From Plecoglossus altivelis (taxonomy: Eukaryota; Chordata; Actinopteri; Osmeriformes; Plecoglossidae): a stretch of 64,000 nucleotides of DNA. The translations under genes and the position numbers were made by a program. Below the pieces are notes generated by a model that saw only the letters and a program-made list of their open reading frames with translations, searched no databases and was not told the origin of the DNA. Positions 45,384 through 58,139 of the stretch are shown in pieces. The stretch is from the NCBI GenBank assembly GCA_036571765.1, contig BROE01000004.1:2726418-2790417 (forward strand), written 5' to 3'. How positions within the stretch are numbered: the stretch's first letter is position 1; each line of letters starts with the position of its first letter.

Positions 45384-46580
45384 ACTTGTCACCTGTTATA
45401 ACACTGCTGGAACTTTAAAGTAGCAGCACAATACTTCTAAAAAGTTATAATGCATTCAATATAGGTAATGCATGTTTGTTTTTTTTTCTTCCTAATCTTT
45501 TAGACAATACATATATTCACAAAATGCTGTCACAAAGTGCTTTCTAATCCCTTTAAAAATTATAAAATGAACCGTCTCACTCAATTTACAAATGAGGGCA
45601 CAGCTGTTCCAAGGTGAAGTTCAGAGTGATGTTTGATTCTCAGGGTGTTCTAGTGATAACAGTACATGCATCTTCTCTCTTGTTTGGTCACAGGAATCGG
45701 AAACTTCTAGACCCCCCCCCCCCCCCTTCCTAAACAACTTGTGTTTCAAAAGGCGACAAATGTTACATCGTTCATGAGATTCAATCCATCCCGTCCATCG
45801 CTGTTTTTTTTAAAAGTTTTTTTTAACACTTTAAATAAGTGTTTGTAAAGGCTTCAGGGGGAAGTGCAGATGCTACAACAAGAGGGAGAATAACCCAAAA
45901 AAATTAAAACGCACATTTTGAAAGAGTTCAGAAGATTAAACACGACTGCATCTACTGTGTTTCCATTTGGACAAAAAAAACAAAAAATAATCCCAAACAA
46001 CACAAGAGTAGACTTCACTGACACAACAGACCAACACCCTGCAGCACAGTACAGCAGAACACTACCCAGGATATAAAACGCAGGCTACTGTACAGAAACA
46101 ACATGCTATTGGTTAAATACTCTGTGTATTTAAAGAGGTCTAACATACAAGGGTGATATTATAGATTCACAAGTGAGGCACAGTCTTTTCATAGAAGGGG
46201 GGAGGGGGGATGGGGAGGGTGGGGGGGGGGTTCAAAAGCTAAACACTTGTCACCACACCCACTCTAATTAAGGTTAGAAATGATTATTGAATCCTAAAGT
46301 TAGAATACAAGACAACTTCAAAAAGGAAAACGGAAAAAAGGAGTTAAAGTTCTGGAATACAAACAATTAGATCCATTATAGGTTGGATAACAATGACCTC
46401 CGTGTTCAACCGACGGACAAAAACGCTTCGTCTTGTCTGGTTCCTGGGTGGCTGGAGCTGGTCGACGCCCTGGCCTGTGAGGAGAAGCGTTAGCACCGTC
46501 ACCTTCACCTCCTCACCTGCAGGAACATCCTCACCAGCCCCACGGTTCAAATCCAGGACACGACCCCCCACACGGTCCCC

Positions 46581-48875
46581 TTAGTTGTTGTTCCTGTGTC
46601 GCTTGGCAACCTCGGGCCCCGCGTCCATGACGACGGGCCTCTTCAGAGCCCATTGGTCGTGATGTCTCTGTCCCCCGGCTGCCTCGGTCTCTGATTCGCT
46701 GCTGGAGCTGCCGCTGCTGCTGCTGCTGTGGCTGTCTCCGCCGTTAAACTTCCCTCCTCCTCCTCCTCCTCCTCCCCCTCGCTCCCTCCTCTTCCCCTCC
46801 GCCTCCCCCAGCGCCTCCCCTCTCTGAGAGTGAGGGGGATCGGGCCTGCGCTCCAGCCAGGATTCCAGGGGGGTGTACTGGAGGACGGGGGGCTGGGGAG
46901 GGTGGGGGGGCTGAGGGGGGTGGGGCTGCAGCTGAAGCTGCTGCAGCAGGGGTTGGTTCTGGTCGTGAAGGTGGGGGTGTTGGTACTGCAGGTGGTGCTC
47001 GTGATGAGACAGAAACTGCTGCTGGTGGAGAGGCTGCTCTGCAAGCTGTTGCTGTACGTGTTGTTGCTGCTGCTGCTGCTGTTGGTGGTGGTGTTGGTGC
47101 TGATGGTGTTGATGGTGTTGGTGGTGTTGGTGCAGCTCCTGATGGTGTTGGTGTTGCTGGTGATGGAGCAGGTCCAGGTGATGCAGGTGGTGCAGGTGCA
47201 GGTGGTGGTGATGGTTGCTGGATTCATCAGGACTGTATTTGGGTTTCATCTTCAGAAACTTCTCAAATTTAATAGACGCTTTCTTGTTCACCACGAACCA
47301 GTCCTGGAAGAGAACACAAGTCAGTACATTCCCAGTAAAACCAGACCACTATACAGTACGTTCCCAGTAAAACCAGACCACTGTACAGTACGTTCCCAGT
47401 AAAACCAGACCACTGTACAGTACGTTCCCAGTAAAACCAGACCACTGTACAGTACGTTCACAGTAAAACCAGACCACTGTACAGTGCGTTCACAGTAAAA
47501 CCAGACCACTGTACTGCACATATGGGATCAGGTAAAGACAGAGGTTGGGGGCAGCTTGCTGTACCTACCTGAGAATGGACAGAGTTGATGTGGTACTTAA
47601 CTCCGCTCTCAGAGTTAAACTCCTTGTTACAGATCAGACACCGATATTTCCCTGCCTCAAAGTCACCCTGCAGGCACAGGACAGAGACAGGTTAACAGGG
47701 AGACAGGTTGACAGAGAGACAGGCTGACAGGGAGACAGGCTGACAGGGAGACAGGTTGGCAGGGAGACAGGTTGGCAGGGAGACAGGTTGGCAGGGAGAC
47801 AGGTTGGCAGGGAGACAGGTTGACAGGGAGACAAGTTGGCAGAGAGACAGGTTGGCAGGGAGACAGGTAAGAATGAGCTGGTCTGGGCTAAAAAATAAAA
47901 GCACAGTGACAGACTGTATGTTGTGCTTTCAACAACAACATAAATATAGTATTTCAAATATCATGTTTCAAAGAGATGCAAGAGTTTGTACAGCAGGAAT
48001 CTCAACAGTCATCTCCATGGCCGTGTAGCGACCGGCCATGCAGCGATGGAGGTGTGGGAGAGGAGGTGTGGGAGAGGAGGTGTGGGAGTGGAGGTGTGGG
48101 AGAGGAGGTGTGGGAGAGGAGGTGTAGGAGAGGAGGTGTAGGAGAGGAGGTGTGGGAGAGGAAGTGTGGAAGAGGAAGTGTGGAAGAGGAGGTTTGGAAG
48201 AGGAGGTGTGGGAGTGGAGGTGTGGGAGTGGAGGTGTGGGAGTGGAGGTGTGGGAGTGGAGGTGTGGGAGTGGAGGTGTGGGAGAGGAGGTGTGGGAGAG
48301 GAGGTGTAGGAGAGGAGGTGTGGGAGTGGAGGTGTAGGAGAGGAGGTGTGGGAGAGGAGGAACGTACCCTGGTGCAGAGCCCCAGATGAGCCTTTAGTCC
48401 AGACACACTGGTGTAGACACAGTCACAACCCTGCAGGACAAGACACCAGTTAGCTACAGTTAGCTACAGTTAACTACAGTTAGCTACAGTTAACTACAGT
48501 TAGCTACAGTTAGCTACAGTTAGCTACAGTTAGCTACAGTTAGCTACAGTTAGCTACAGTTAACTACAGTTAGCTAAGAGGAGGAGTCAGAGGAGATGGA
48601 GGAGCTCTAGGGAGATGGAGGAGCTCTAGGGAGATAGAGGAGCTCTAGAGGAGATGGAGGAGCTCTAGGGAGATAGAGGAGCTCTAGGGAGATAGAGGAG
48701 CTCTAGAGGAGCGTCTTCCTACCTGGTTGGGGCACTGGACCTTCCTCTGCAGCTTCACCTCGTTTTTCCACTTCCTCAGAACCTCCTGGCTGAAGGAGGG
48801 CAGGCCTGGGCGGGCGTACTTCAGCTGGGGACACAACGAGCTTCTGAGGTGGGGGGTGTGACCAAGGGACCACTG

Positions 48876-48907
<32 letters not shown>

Positions 48908-51900
48908 ACCGAGAGAGTATTGAGGGTGTGTGAGTGTGTGACCAAGAGAGTATTGGGTGTGTGTGTGTGTGTGTGTGTGACCGAGAGACCACTGAGAGTG
49001 TGTGTGTGTGTGATTGAGAGAGTATTGAGCGTGTGTGTGTGAATGCATGTGTGTGTGTGTGCGTGTGTGTGTGTGAGCGTGCGTGTGCATGTGTGTGTGT
49101 GTGCATGTGTGTGTGCATGTGTGTGTGTGTGCGTGTGTGTGTGTGCATGCGTGTGTGTGCATGTGTGTGTGTGCATGCGTGTGTGTGCATGTGTGTGTGT
49201 GCATGTGTGTGTGCATGCGTGTGTGCGTGCATGTGTGTGTGTGCGTGTGTGTGTGGTTGCTCCCCCTTACCTTGCGGTCGTCTGGTACCAGGTCTCGTAG
49301 GAACTTCTTCTTGGGCCAGTCCTTGGACAGCTCGTCGTTGGCGATCTCCTGCAGGTGGAACACGGCTACCTGTGCAGACTGGCGTTGCACACGCCCACTG
49401 TGGCTCCACTCAGCGTTGGGCTCCCGCTGGGCCTTCAGCCCCTCGTCCTCCTCCACCGGCTGGGGCACCTGTGGGGGATGGAAGGTCACCCTCACACACA
49501 CGCACACACACACGCACACGGCCCCTGACCAGGAGGGTCCTACCTAAGGAGTTCCTTCTCAGGGTTGGGGAGGGGGTGTGATCGTAGGTGTGTGGTATGG
49601 AAGGAAGGATGTTCGGAGTGAGGAGTGCAGTGTGGTGCTGGACTGACCGGGGCATGTTCTGACTTCAGATGGTACTCCAAACCAGCTTTGGACTTGTAAG
49701 CTTTGCCACAGTGGCTGCAGTTTAACAGCAGCTTCTCCAACTCCGACTCCTCCTTGCCACACTTCTTCATGTGGTACAAGTATCCCATAATACTGGTGAA
49801 GCTGCCAGTGCAGCCCTGCAGAGGGGAGACACGACCGTCACCACGGGGACGAGACCGTCGCCTCGGAGACGGCGGACACTCCGGAACGGAATTCAGAACG
49901 GTTCCGGAAACGGTGAATTCTCAGAACCAAGCTGGGCTAAGATATGATTGGTGGACAAACCTCTTTGGAGCATTTTAACCTTCCAAGCCTCTTCAGAACC
50001 TTCCTCAGTTTCTCCTTCACCGTGTGGTCGTCCAGAGCGACCCCGTCGCCTGGAGACGGCTGTCAACACAACAAGCAGAACTGTTACACTGTGTTCATGA
50101 AGCAGGTGCTGTCATCCACTATACAGGTGTGTCATCCACCATACAGGTGTGTCATCCACCATACAGGGGCTGTCATCCATTATACAGGTGCTGTCATCCA
50201 TTATACGTGTGTTATCCACCATACAGGGGCTGTCATCCACTATACAGGTGCTGTCATCCACAACACAGGTGCTATCATTCACCACACAGGTGCTGTCATC
50301 CATTATACGTGTGTTATCCACCATACAGGGGCTGTCATCCACTATACAGGGGCTGTCATCCACTACACAGGTGCTGTCATCCACTATACAGGTGCTGTCA
50401 TCCACCATACAGGTGCTGTCGTCTACCATACAGGTGCTGTCATCCACCATAGAGGTGCTGTCATCCACCATAGAGGTGCTGTCACCATACAGGTGCTGTC
50501 ATCCACCATACAGGTGCTGTCACCATACTCTTCTTCATCTTCGTCATTTTCTCTTTCTTCTTTCCTCTCTCTTTCTTTTTTTCTCTCTCTTTTTTTCTTT
50601 ATATTTTCCTTTTGCCTCTCTATTATCTCATTTCGAGTTTCTCTATCGATTTCTCTTTTCTCTTTCTTTCATTTCTTTCATTTTCTGTCCTTTCTCATGC
50701 TTTCTGATATTCTTCTTCAATTTTATCATTCTTCTGTTTTTCATTTCTTTTCTTTGTTCATTCTTTATTTTACATCTCTTTTCACTTTCTCTCCTATTAT
50801 CTCTTTCTATACTTTCGCTTTTTTCGTTCTCTTCATTTTTTCCTTCGATCTTTTTCATTTTGTTCTTTCACTTTCTTTTTCCACTTTCTCTTCATTTTTT
50901 TTCTTTCTTTTTCTCTTTCTCTCCATTTCGTTCTTTTTTTCTCATCTCTTCTCTCGTTTTTCTTCAATTTTTTTCTCTGTGTTCATTTCTTCTCATTCGT
51001 TCTTTTTCTCTTCATTTCATTATTTTTTCTGTTTTTCTTCGCGTGATTAGTCTAAGTTTTTCTCGGCTTCTTTCCTCTTCCTTCCCATCCTATTTTCTTA
51101 TTCTCACTTCTTTTCTACTTCTCTTTCTTCTCCTTTTCTTTCTTTTCTTTTTTTTCTCGTTTATTCTTTTTTTTCTTCTTTCATTCCTCACATTTCTCTT
51201 TCTTTTATACTTCTTTTCTCTCCTGCTTTTCTCTTTTTCTCAGTTTCTCTCTTTCTTTCTTTCATTCTTTTTCTTTCTTCATTTTTTCGTCCTAACTTCA
51301 CTTGTTGTCATTTCCTTCTTCTCCATTTCTTTTTGCTCTTCTTCTCAGTTTCATCCATTATACAGGTGCTGTCATCCATTATACGTGTGTTATCCACCAT
51401 ACAGGTGCTGTCACCATAGAGGTGCTGTCACCATACAGGTGCTGTCACCATACAGGTGCTGTCACCATACAGGTGCTGTCACCATACAGGTAGTACAGAC
51501 AGAACAGTGAAGTACAGAAGAAAGTTACAAAGCAGAATAACACGTCTGATTATTAAGTTGAAGACGAAGCTAGGAATGTTCTCCGTCACTTTAGACTGAG
51601 TTTCATGTCCATCCTGCTGGAGTGTTGTTCTTACCAGGTTGCTGTGGTCGGCCATGATGTGATATTTCATCCCGGTAGAAGACTTGAGCTGTTTCCCGCA
51701 GTGCTGACAGGTGAATGGTGTCTGTACAGGACAGAAACACACTCAGACACGACACACATCTGTGCACCCCTGGTAACAGCCAACAGATGACGACATCTCC
51801 CCCAAAACTAAACAGAATAAGACCAATCCCATCCCCCAGCCAGCTGTCTGTGCACAGAGACAGGAGCCTAACCCTAAAAAGGTATGTTCAATCAATCTGG

Positions 51901-54900
51901 CACATGATTGGACCTAAAACGTACATGCGTTTTGAGCACACAAACATAAGCGTATGTAGAAAAGTAATTTACCAGTCTGCATGACTCCATGTGTTTCTTG
52001 AGTCCTTCCACAGTCTTTCTGCTCACGCTCTTACATTTGGGGCACGTCACTCTGCCTTTATCCAGGATCTGTAGCTGCCAGCGTTCCTCCTGGCTGCCTG
52101 GTAAACAAAGACCGTTTACTGTTAGCGAGCAGTATGGGATGTTCTGGGATGTTTGTCCATTCGCTGAAGTCTTTCAGAAGAAGTGTATCTTGCATGGCGA
52201 ATAAAAAACGATTCTGAATCGCCCACCTAGCAACGATCATCGTTCAGAACGAAGGATGGGACTCGTCCCTCTTAGACCTCGAGCGTTAGCGTAAATAACG
52301 GAAGTAACTTGCTCATCGTGGTCACCGATATGATTGGGCCAGCTTTGCGAAGCTGAACGCACTACGCCGTAATTGACGGTAGATGACAAGATTTGCGAGC
52401 TAAATTTGATCTGCAAGAGGATTTATGGTGACACAGTTGGTTGTCATCGTGTATAATTTCACTACGTTAAGAATAAAAATGAATCATAAATTGAGTCATG
52501 ACTTTACAACTGTTTACATATCGTGTTTGAGAAGCGACAGTTAGCCAACGTTAGCTTTGAGCTTTTTTAGGGTTTGGTTGCTATGGGTGACCAGCTACGC
52601 TCGCTCGGTGAAATCGGTACATCCGTGTTGTGATGACGCGATCTCATGTTTGAAATATTCAATCTAGATGTAAAGAATGGGTTTGGTGCCTCTTCAACCG
52701 ACCAAGATCAGACATTTACTCGTGGGAAAGAAGAGAGGGAAGCGTTGTAAAGAAAGCTAGCTACCTATCAACCTGAAACTCTTTTCTGATCTGCTATCGT
52801 TGGCAGAATAACATAAGAAAACAGGTTTTTATGATCCCAAACTGAACTGCCTCTGAATAACCGACATCATTCTGTCGGGGTGAAGGGCTGAAGTGATGGG
52901 TATTATGAGGGAATCCCAGGCAGTGGTTCATCCACATCTCCTACCTGGAGGGTAAACAGGAGGTTCCTTCTTGGTCGAGAAGGAGATGGGGATCTTGTTC
53001 TTGGGTTCCTCTGAGGATTGGGACGGCGTTGGACTGGCCTGGGAGAAGGTACCGCCCCCCAGACTGTTCTGGGAAAAACTGCCACCAACCAGACTGTTCT
53101 GAGAGAAGCCAGCAGCAACAGGATTGGTCTGGTTGTAACCACTGGAAACGGGAGCTGGAACTATCAGAAACAGGAAAAGGCATTTAGTGGAACGGTTCGA
53201 TTAGAAAGACGGAGAAACGATTTATGAAGCACTGCAATCTTGCTGGTAACCTTGAATTATATCTTTAAATAAAAAATTAAAAAACTGTGTTCATTCAGCA
53301 GACGTTATCCAAAAGTGACATACAGATGTGGGAGGATTCTAACCTCACGACCTCCTGATCTCCAGTCAAACGTTCCTTCACAGAGCTAAAGCCTTCCCTA
53401 GATAGGAGACGTTTGCAGAGAGGATGAAACGAGTGTCTAACCTGTCAGTCTGACTTCAGGAGAGAAGCTGGGGACGGGTGCTGATCTCTCCATTTCTACT
53501 CTCGGCATTTTCTTCATGATGAAATCTGAGAGACAACATGGCAGGGTTAGTTTGAAGTCGAGTTAGTTTGTGATGTGAGATGGGAAGGACCTTCCAAACA
53601 GTCTTGACACCCTCCTCTTCCCTTCGCTGCCTTCAGTACACATCGGACCAGACCCAGAAGGTGAGGGAGAAACCTGTACAGTGAGACAGGTGTAGGACTG
53701 GAACATGACGTGGGTAAATCATGCTATGCCTACCGTTCCTCCATGTCTGTTCCTGCCCCCTGTCTCTCCCCTGGTCCAGGTGTGGGACAGGGCCAGGGAT
53801 GGGGCCAGGGCCAGGGCCCAAGCTGGAGCTGAGGCTGGGCCAGCAGTCTTTAGCCACCAGCCTTGGGGGCATCCTGGTCAGGGGCGGGGCAAAGCCCCCC
53901 TCCATCCCATTGGCCAGGCTGGATGACATCACAGAGCAACAGGAAGTGTCAGGGACAGGGTAGCCCACACCCACAGGACCTGGAGTGACATTCTGCAAGT
54001 CTTCGTACCTGGAAAGAACAAGACAGTTTGGCTGAAATGTAGATTCTAGTTTGTCTGTTAACAGCAGTGGAGCAGAAAGCAGTCATGGTAAACTTTATGA
54101 CCATTTGCGGTGCTCGTATTATTGCACAACTGTACTGGAGATAAATGTTTATATGAGATGTGTTGGTCTTCCAGCTGGAGCTGTTAGCTTGGTGAGCGAA
54201 GACGTGGCTGTTTACCTTTTCCTCCCGTAGGTTCTCTTCATCTTCTGGGCTTCCAGGGCTTGAGCCTCGTCATTCTGAAACACGTGCAGAACAGGAACAC
54301 AGTGTGGCGCGGTGTGCAGCATCCACCAGACTGCAGCTACGTAGACTGCAGCTACGTAGACTGCAGCTATGTAGACTGTAGATAGCACATACTGCATCCA
54401 CCAGACTGCAGCTACGTAGACTGCAGCTACGTAGACTGCAGCTACGTAGACTGCAGGTAGCACATACTGCAGCTACGTAGACTGCAACATCCACCAGACT
54501 GCAGCTACGTAGACTGCAGCTACGTAGACTGCAGCTACGTAGACTGCAGATACACATACTGCAGCTACGTATACTGCAGATACATAGACTGCAGAAACAG
54601 ACTGCAGCTACGTAGACTGCAGATACGTGGACTGCAGATAGCACATACTGCAGCTACGTAGACTGCAGCTACATAGACTGCAGCTACGTAGACTGCAGAT
54701 ACGTAGACTGCAGATACGTAGACTGCAGCTACGTAGACTGCAGAAACAGACTGCAGCTACGTAGACTGCAGATACACATACTGCAGCTACGTAGACTGCA
54801 GCTACGTAGACTGCAGATACACAGACTGAATACTGCAGCAGCACTAGAGTGATGCTGCTAGGAGTCCAGCGTGTCGACTGCACCTTTAGGCTGATTAGTG

Positions 54901-55574
54901 TTGTGGCAGGTATTTCTGACACACCTGTCTGTCCTACCTACTCAGGTAGATATGTGTGAACAGGATGACTACACACTGGAAGACACTGAGACATGCTGAC
55001 TAGACAGACTGATAGTGTGCCAAAGATGCCATAAACACAGTCAGAGCATAGTTTTGATCTGAAACACAGCGTTGTATTGAACACAGTTATATCCTAAACA
55101 GACAACACTGTCGCTTAAATAAGCCCGAAGTAGCTGAATAAAGGCTTACCCGGGGCAGTCCGATCACACTCATTTCAAACGACCTTTCAGGCATACGCTG
55201 GACAACTGTTGAACAAATAACAACAGACGCTAATATTTAACCACGGTACAAGTTTAACTAAAGTTAATCATTTATAATAACGACTTCGATAATAAATATG
55301 CACACATGCAGTAATAATGTAACGTATTCACTTTGCAAATGCCGCTGACTTAAGTGACAAGCCGATGGGAATCTACGATCTGGTGATTTGCGGTTAAAAA
55401 AAATTCTTTAACCATGGAGATCTTTCCGTCACCTACCTGGATACGGCACGCTGCTCCTCTGTTGAGGCGGAGCGGTTTTCCTCTTCCTGGGAACGTACGA
55501 TGGTGACATGCCTCCCATGTAAGCTGGGTCCATGGCAGCAGGTAGACTAGGCTGGACTGGAGACTCAATCACCG
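46581..55574 (-). CDS. znf512: Zinc finger protein 512 (15 coding exons seen; 5' end missing)
   Basis: Exons, 5' to 3' on minus: 55574-55437, 55205-55150, 54274-54216, 54008-53734, 53525-53442, 53160-52945, 52097-51973, 51721-51635, 50059-49961, 49815-49648, 49468-49271, 48824-48723, 48430-48368, 47667-47569, 47303-46581. All internal phases match, giving about 830 codons; the first exon must end in phase 1 and was not identified. Fingers follow the ZNF512 pattern of paired atypical and C2H2 motifs: CPKCKSVSRKTVEGLKKHM, CQHCGKQLKSSTGMKYHIM, CSKEGCTGSFTSIMGYLYH, CSHCGKAYKSKAGLEYHL, CPNQGCDCVYTSVSGLKAH and CLICNKEFNSESGVKYHI. They include the diagnostic LVPDDRKLKYARPGLPSFSQ linker. ZNF512 is a nuclear DNA- or chromatin-associated protein of poorly known role. 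Unlike human, the last exon encodes a ~75-residue His/Gln-rich stretch, then Pro- and Ser-rich segments, ending KRHRNNN. An internal Met in exon 55574-55437 is a fallback start. Confidence 0.9.
46910..47235 (-). repeat. Coding His/Gln-rich repeat of znf512
   Basis: CAC/CAT/CAA/CAG-type codons on the minus strand encode an H/Q-dominated tract (HHHHLHLHHLHHLD through QQQQQQQQ to HPPQPPHPPQPP). It stays in frame with the upstream KFEKFLKMKPKYSPDES and the downstream end. Confidence 0.85.
47318..47515. repeat. ~30-bp AGTAAAACCAGACCACTGTA minisatellite
   Basis: Six copies in the last znf512 intron, just upstream (minus sense) of the final exon. Confidence 0.9.
47690..47870. repeat. 15-bp CAGGGAGACAGGTTG minisatellite
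   Basis: About 12 copies of GGCAGGGAGACAGGTT in znf512 intron. Confidence 0.9.
48047..48360. repeat. 15-bp GAGGTGTGGGAGAGG minisatellite
   Basis: About 21 copies with GTGGAG and GTAGGAG variants, ending 7 bases from the donor of exon 48368-48430. Confidence 0.9.
48442..48715. repeat. 10-bp TTAGCTACAG array then GGAGCTCTAGGGAGATAGAG array
   Basis: Thirteen or so TAGCTACAGT decamers (48442-48580), then seven ~19-bp GAGCTCTAGGGAGATGGAG units (48594-48715) reaching the donor of exon 48723-48824. Confidence 0.9.
48870..49260. repeat. TG-rich compound microsatellite
   Basis: (TG)n interrupted by ACCGAGAGAGTATTGAG and later by CATG/CGTG, in znf512 intron. Confidence 0.9.
50109..50528. repeat. 20-bp CACCATACAGGTGCTGTCAT minisatellite, block 1
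   Basis: About 20 units of ATACAGGTGCTGTCATCCAC in the znf512 intron. The same unit resumes at 51352. Confidence 0.9.
50529..51351. other. Degenerate T/C-rich polypyrimidine tract inside the minisatellite
   Basis: About 820 bases of TTCTTTTTCTCTTTC-like sequence with random-looking A/G interruptions, flanked on both sides by the same minisatellite unit. It yields open Ser/Phe/Leu frames that are not genes. Confidence 0.7.
51352..51490. repeat. CACCATACAGGTGCTGTCAT minisatellite, block 2
   Basis: Six or seven more units (CATTATACAGGTGCTGTC, ACCATACAGGTGCTGTC) after the pyrimidine tract. Confidence 0.9.
53283..53395 (-). mobile_element. tRNA-derived SINE with LINE-type tail
   Basis: ATTCAGCAGACGTTATCCAA and AGTGACATACAG match the reverse complement of the common fish SINE/L2 tail (GCGTCTGCTAAAT type). 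They are followed by an inverted B-box-like region (AACCTCACGACCTCCTGATCT) and GAGCTAAAGCC. It lies in a znf512 intron. Confidence 0.65.
54320..54830. repeat. 15-bp GCAGCTACGTAGACT minisatellite
   Basis: About 33 units with variants (GCAGATACGTAGACT, ACTGCAACATCCACCAG), in znf512 intron 3. Each unit holds the overlapping palindromes CTACGTAG and CTGCAG. Confidence 0.9.
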
Positions 55575-57930
55575 CTGCACAAACGGACGGAGAGAAAACC
55601 AGGTTTAACCAATAACAGTTTGGCCCTCAGGTATCAAGCTACGAAGGATCAAGTCTCCGTGTTAAGGGGCATGCTATGATTTGGTATGAAACAATGGCTT
55701 ATTTTAGATTTTATAAAGGCATGCAGCTATGATTACAATGTCTTCACCTGACAGATTATTTGCTATGGATTTCTAGCATTGCAGGCCACTATAGCCTATC
55801 TTGATGTCCACATAGAATTAAGACAACCAACAGACCCGTACATGAATTCAAGATAAGCAGCGCAAGTGTACACGACTCGGAGCCCGATCAAATCCTCGCG
55901 CTGTTCGTCTCGAGAGAATCAGACGTGTATTTTACAGGGTTTGTGGGGTTACAGCGGGGTTTTCGGCAAAAGCCACCGTCATTGTCCGCGGATGGCCTCG
56001 CAAAAAAAGGGGGACGTTTGCAGACCGCCGACGCGAACGGTAAATCACTCTGCATGCGGTGACGTAAAATGTAACCGTGGTCCGGAATTCTTTACATAAC
56101 ACACACAGGCACACTCGCAATGATCCTAAACCAACACAACTGACTTGGTTTGTAACAGTTACTATGAAATATGTACCCGTAGCATACCGTGTACCCTCCC
56201 CTTAGCAAGGTTAGCTAGTCTGCTCTGCCTTCCCACCGATCACTTCCCTTTCGCCTTTACCCCGGCAATGATCCACAGAACCAGCCGTGGTTTTCGCAAG
56301 GCCAACTGCAAACGTGAAAGAAAACAACAGAACGTCAACAATAATATCTTAAAAATATGGAGCTATTCTCCAGAAAAACACCAACAATTCTCCATACCCC
56401 TAATCATAATTACTTCATTCGCGAAACGCCCTCTTAGCAGCGAGAACAAATGAGGACGGCATCTAGTTGACGCCGTCTGTAAAAGGGGCGGTTCCTCGCT
56501 CCCAACCAGCGCAAACAGGTTTTTCGGGGAGGCCTCTTGAACAGATGAGAGATCAGTACTTCATCTCAACTCTCTTTCTCTAGCTAACCAGATGTGCCAT
56601 TCTTTTAACTGATCCTGAAACAGCATCTCATGTATGCAACAACAACACACAAAAAACAACATCTTGAGCGTCATAAAAACGATTGTATTTTCATTTAGTT
56701 CTTTTTGGAGGGAACGAATGGTGTTAACGTAGCTACTAAGGTGTATACTCTTAGTTTGGCAAAAGTGAAGTCCGTTTAGAAGTCCGGTATTCGGTGACTG
56801 ACAAATGCGAATAAATCATAAAAAACAAGTACGCATAAATCATCTTTGGTCGCGGATGTGCAAACAGCAGAAGCAAGGGGTCTAGGCCTGAGTTTATCGA
56901 TACAAGATGATAAATGGTTGGTTTAGTATGCAAGTGAGAGTTAAAAGATGGGAAAAAAATGCTTCTGCACTTTTTAAGGTAAATTTCACCTCCTCCATTA
57001 ATGTCTTCCAGCAGCGAACAAAGCACAAATTCAACAATGGAGTAAAAATACACATTTTTACCAAAAAAGATATGTCGGCTATTATTTTCAATTTTCCGGT
57101 AATAACCTGCTTAAAACTGTTAGTTATTTAGCACAGCGTTCAGTCTGTAGATTCTGTAAATAGTTATTTGTAGGTGACATAAATCAATACATTTTGAGAT
57201 AAGCGCACAAATAAATAGCAAAGCAGAATGCTCGATCAATAATACTTTGGTTGCTAGAGACAAGGAACAGCGTATCTATACAAACAAGATGAGGTGATTC
57301 GTATTGAAAGTGACAGAAGACCCTAGAATATTTGTAATATTTGATAAGATGTATTATTACAGATCCATTTTGTCCATCAGATGCAGAGGACACGACTGGA
57401 AGTCCAAGAGGGTGACATCCTTCTCTTTAGTAACGGGTGAAACGCTCGTGTCACCGGGACATCAACCACGGTCTCACCTCGAGGGCATGGACTGAAGTGT
57501 ATCACCCTGCAGACGGTGACTTCATCGTGGATTACTGTCCCGTTGTGCTTCGGCTCAGCTAACTCTTTCTTAATCCTTTTCCCATTACGAATTCAACATT
57601 TATTTGAAAGAGTTTATTGAACACATTCAAACAGTCAGAGCATTTAAATTATAAAATGAACAGTTTTCAATTCACATGTCTTAAAACACTTAGAGGCATC
57701 AAATCTGGTAACTAAACACCCGTGTCACAGTCAATTGTTAAAAGTATGCTAAATGATGTCAAAAGGTTAAAATGACAAGCTCAACAATGCCTCAAAAAAT
57801 CCTATTGTTCAATGTAGGTCGTCATTCACTTTTACTGTCGAAGTCCAGGTAATCATGACTATTACATAACAAGATGTGATTTACTGGTAATGCATTACAG
57901 TAATACAAGTATTGTGTGCAGTATCAAGTA
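55575..57930. other. znf512 upstream region
   Basis: CpG-bearing sequence at 55870-56060 is the likeliest promoter or first-exon area for znf512. The rest is AT-rich unique DNA. No coding exon with the required phase was found. Confidence 0.35.
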
Positions 57931-57934
57931 ATAT

Positions 57935-58030
57935 ACCCCTATCTAACCCTAGCTAAACCTACCTAACTCTAGCTTAGCCTAGCTAACCCTAGCTTAGCCT
58001 ACCTAACCCTACCTTAGCCTAGCTACAGTA
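57935..58030. repeat. CTAACCCTAGCTTAGCCTAC minisatellite
   Basis: Eight or so 11-12-bp units of CTAACCCTAGC with variants. They resemble but are not the telomeric hexamer. Confidence 0.75.
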
Positions 58031-58139
58031 ACGACCAGTTTTTGACAACATGCACTTTGGTTTTAAAGGGTTCCAGGTCGACAGAAAACGAGCCGTCCAA
58101 ACACTGCTGATCTTCTTACCGATGATTTGGATCACAAGC

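Noticed and set aside
48442..48580. Regular decamer array considered as CRISPR-like
   Set aside because: No spacers, eukaryotic intron, simple tandem repeat.
50149..51510. 453-codon Ser/Phe/Leu frame
   Set aside because: Lies in a polypyrimidine tract and minisatellite within a znf512 intron.
54320..54830. Regular short array considered as CRISPR-like
   Set aside because: Units abut without unique spacers; minisatellite.
55932..56120. Candidate first coding exon of znf512 (MTVAFAENPA region)
   Set aside because: Available GT donors leave phase 0 or 2, but the next exon needs phase 1.
57935..58030. Interstitial telomere-like repeat
   Set aside because: Units are CTAACCCTAGC variants of 11-12 bp, not the CCCTAA hexamer.
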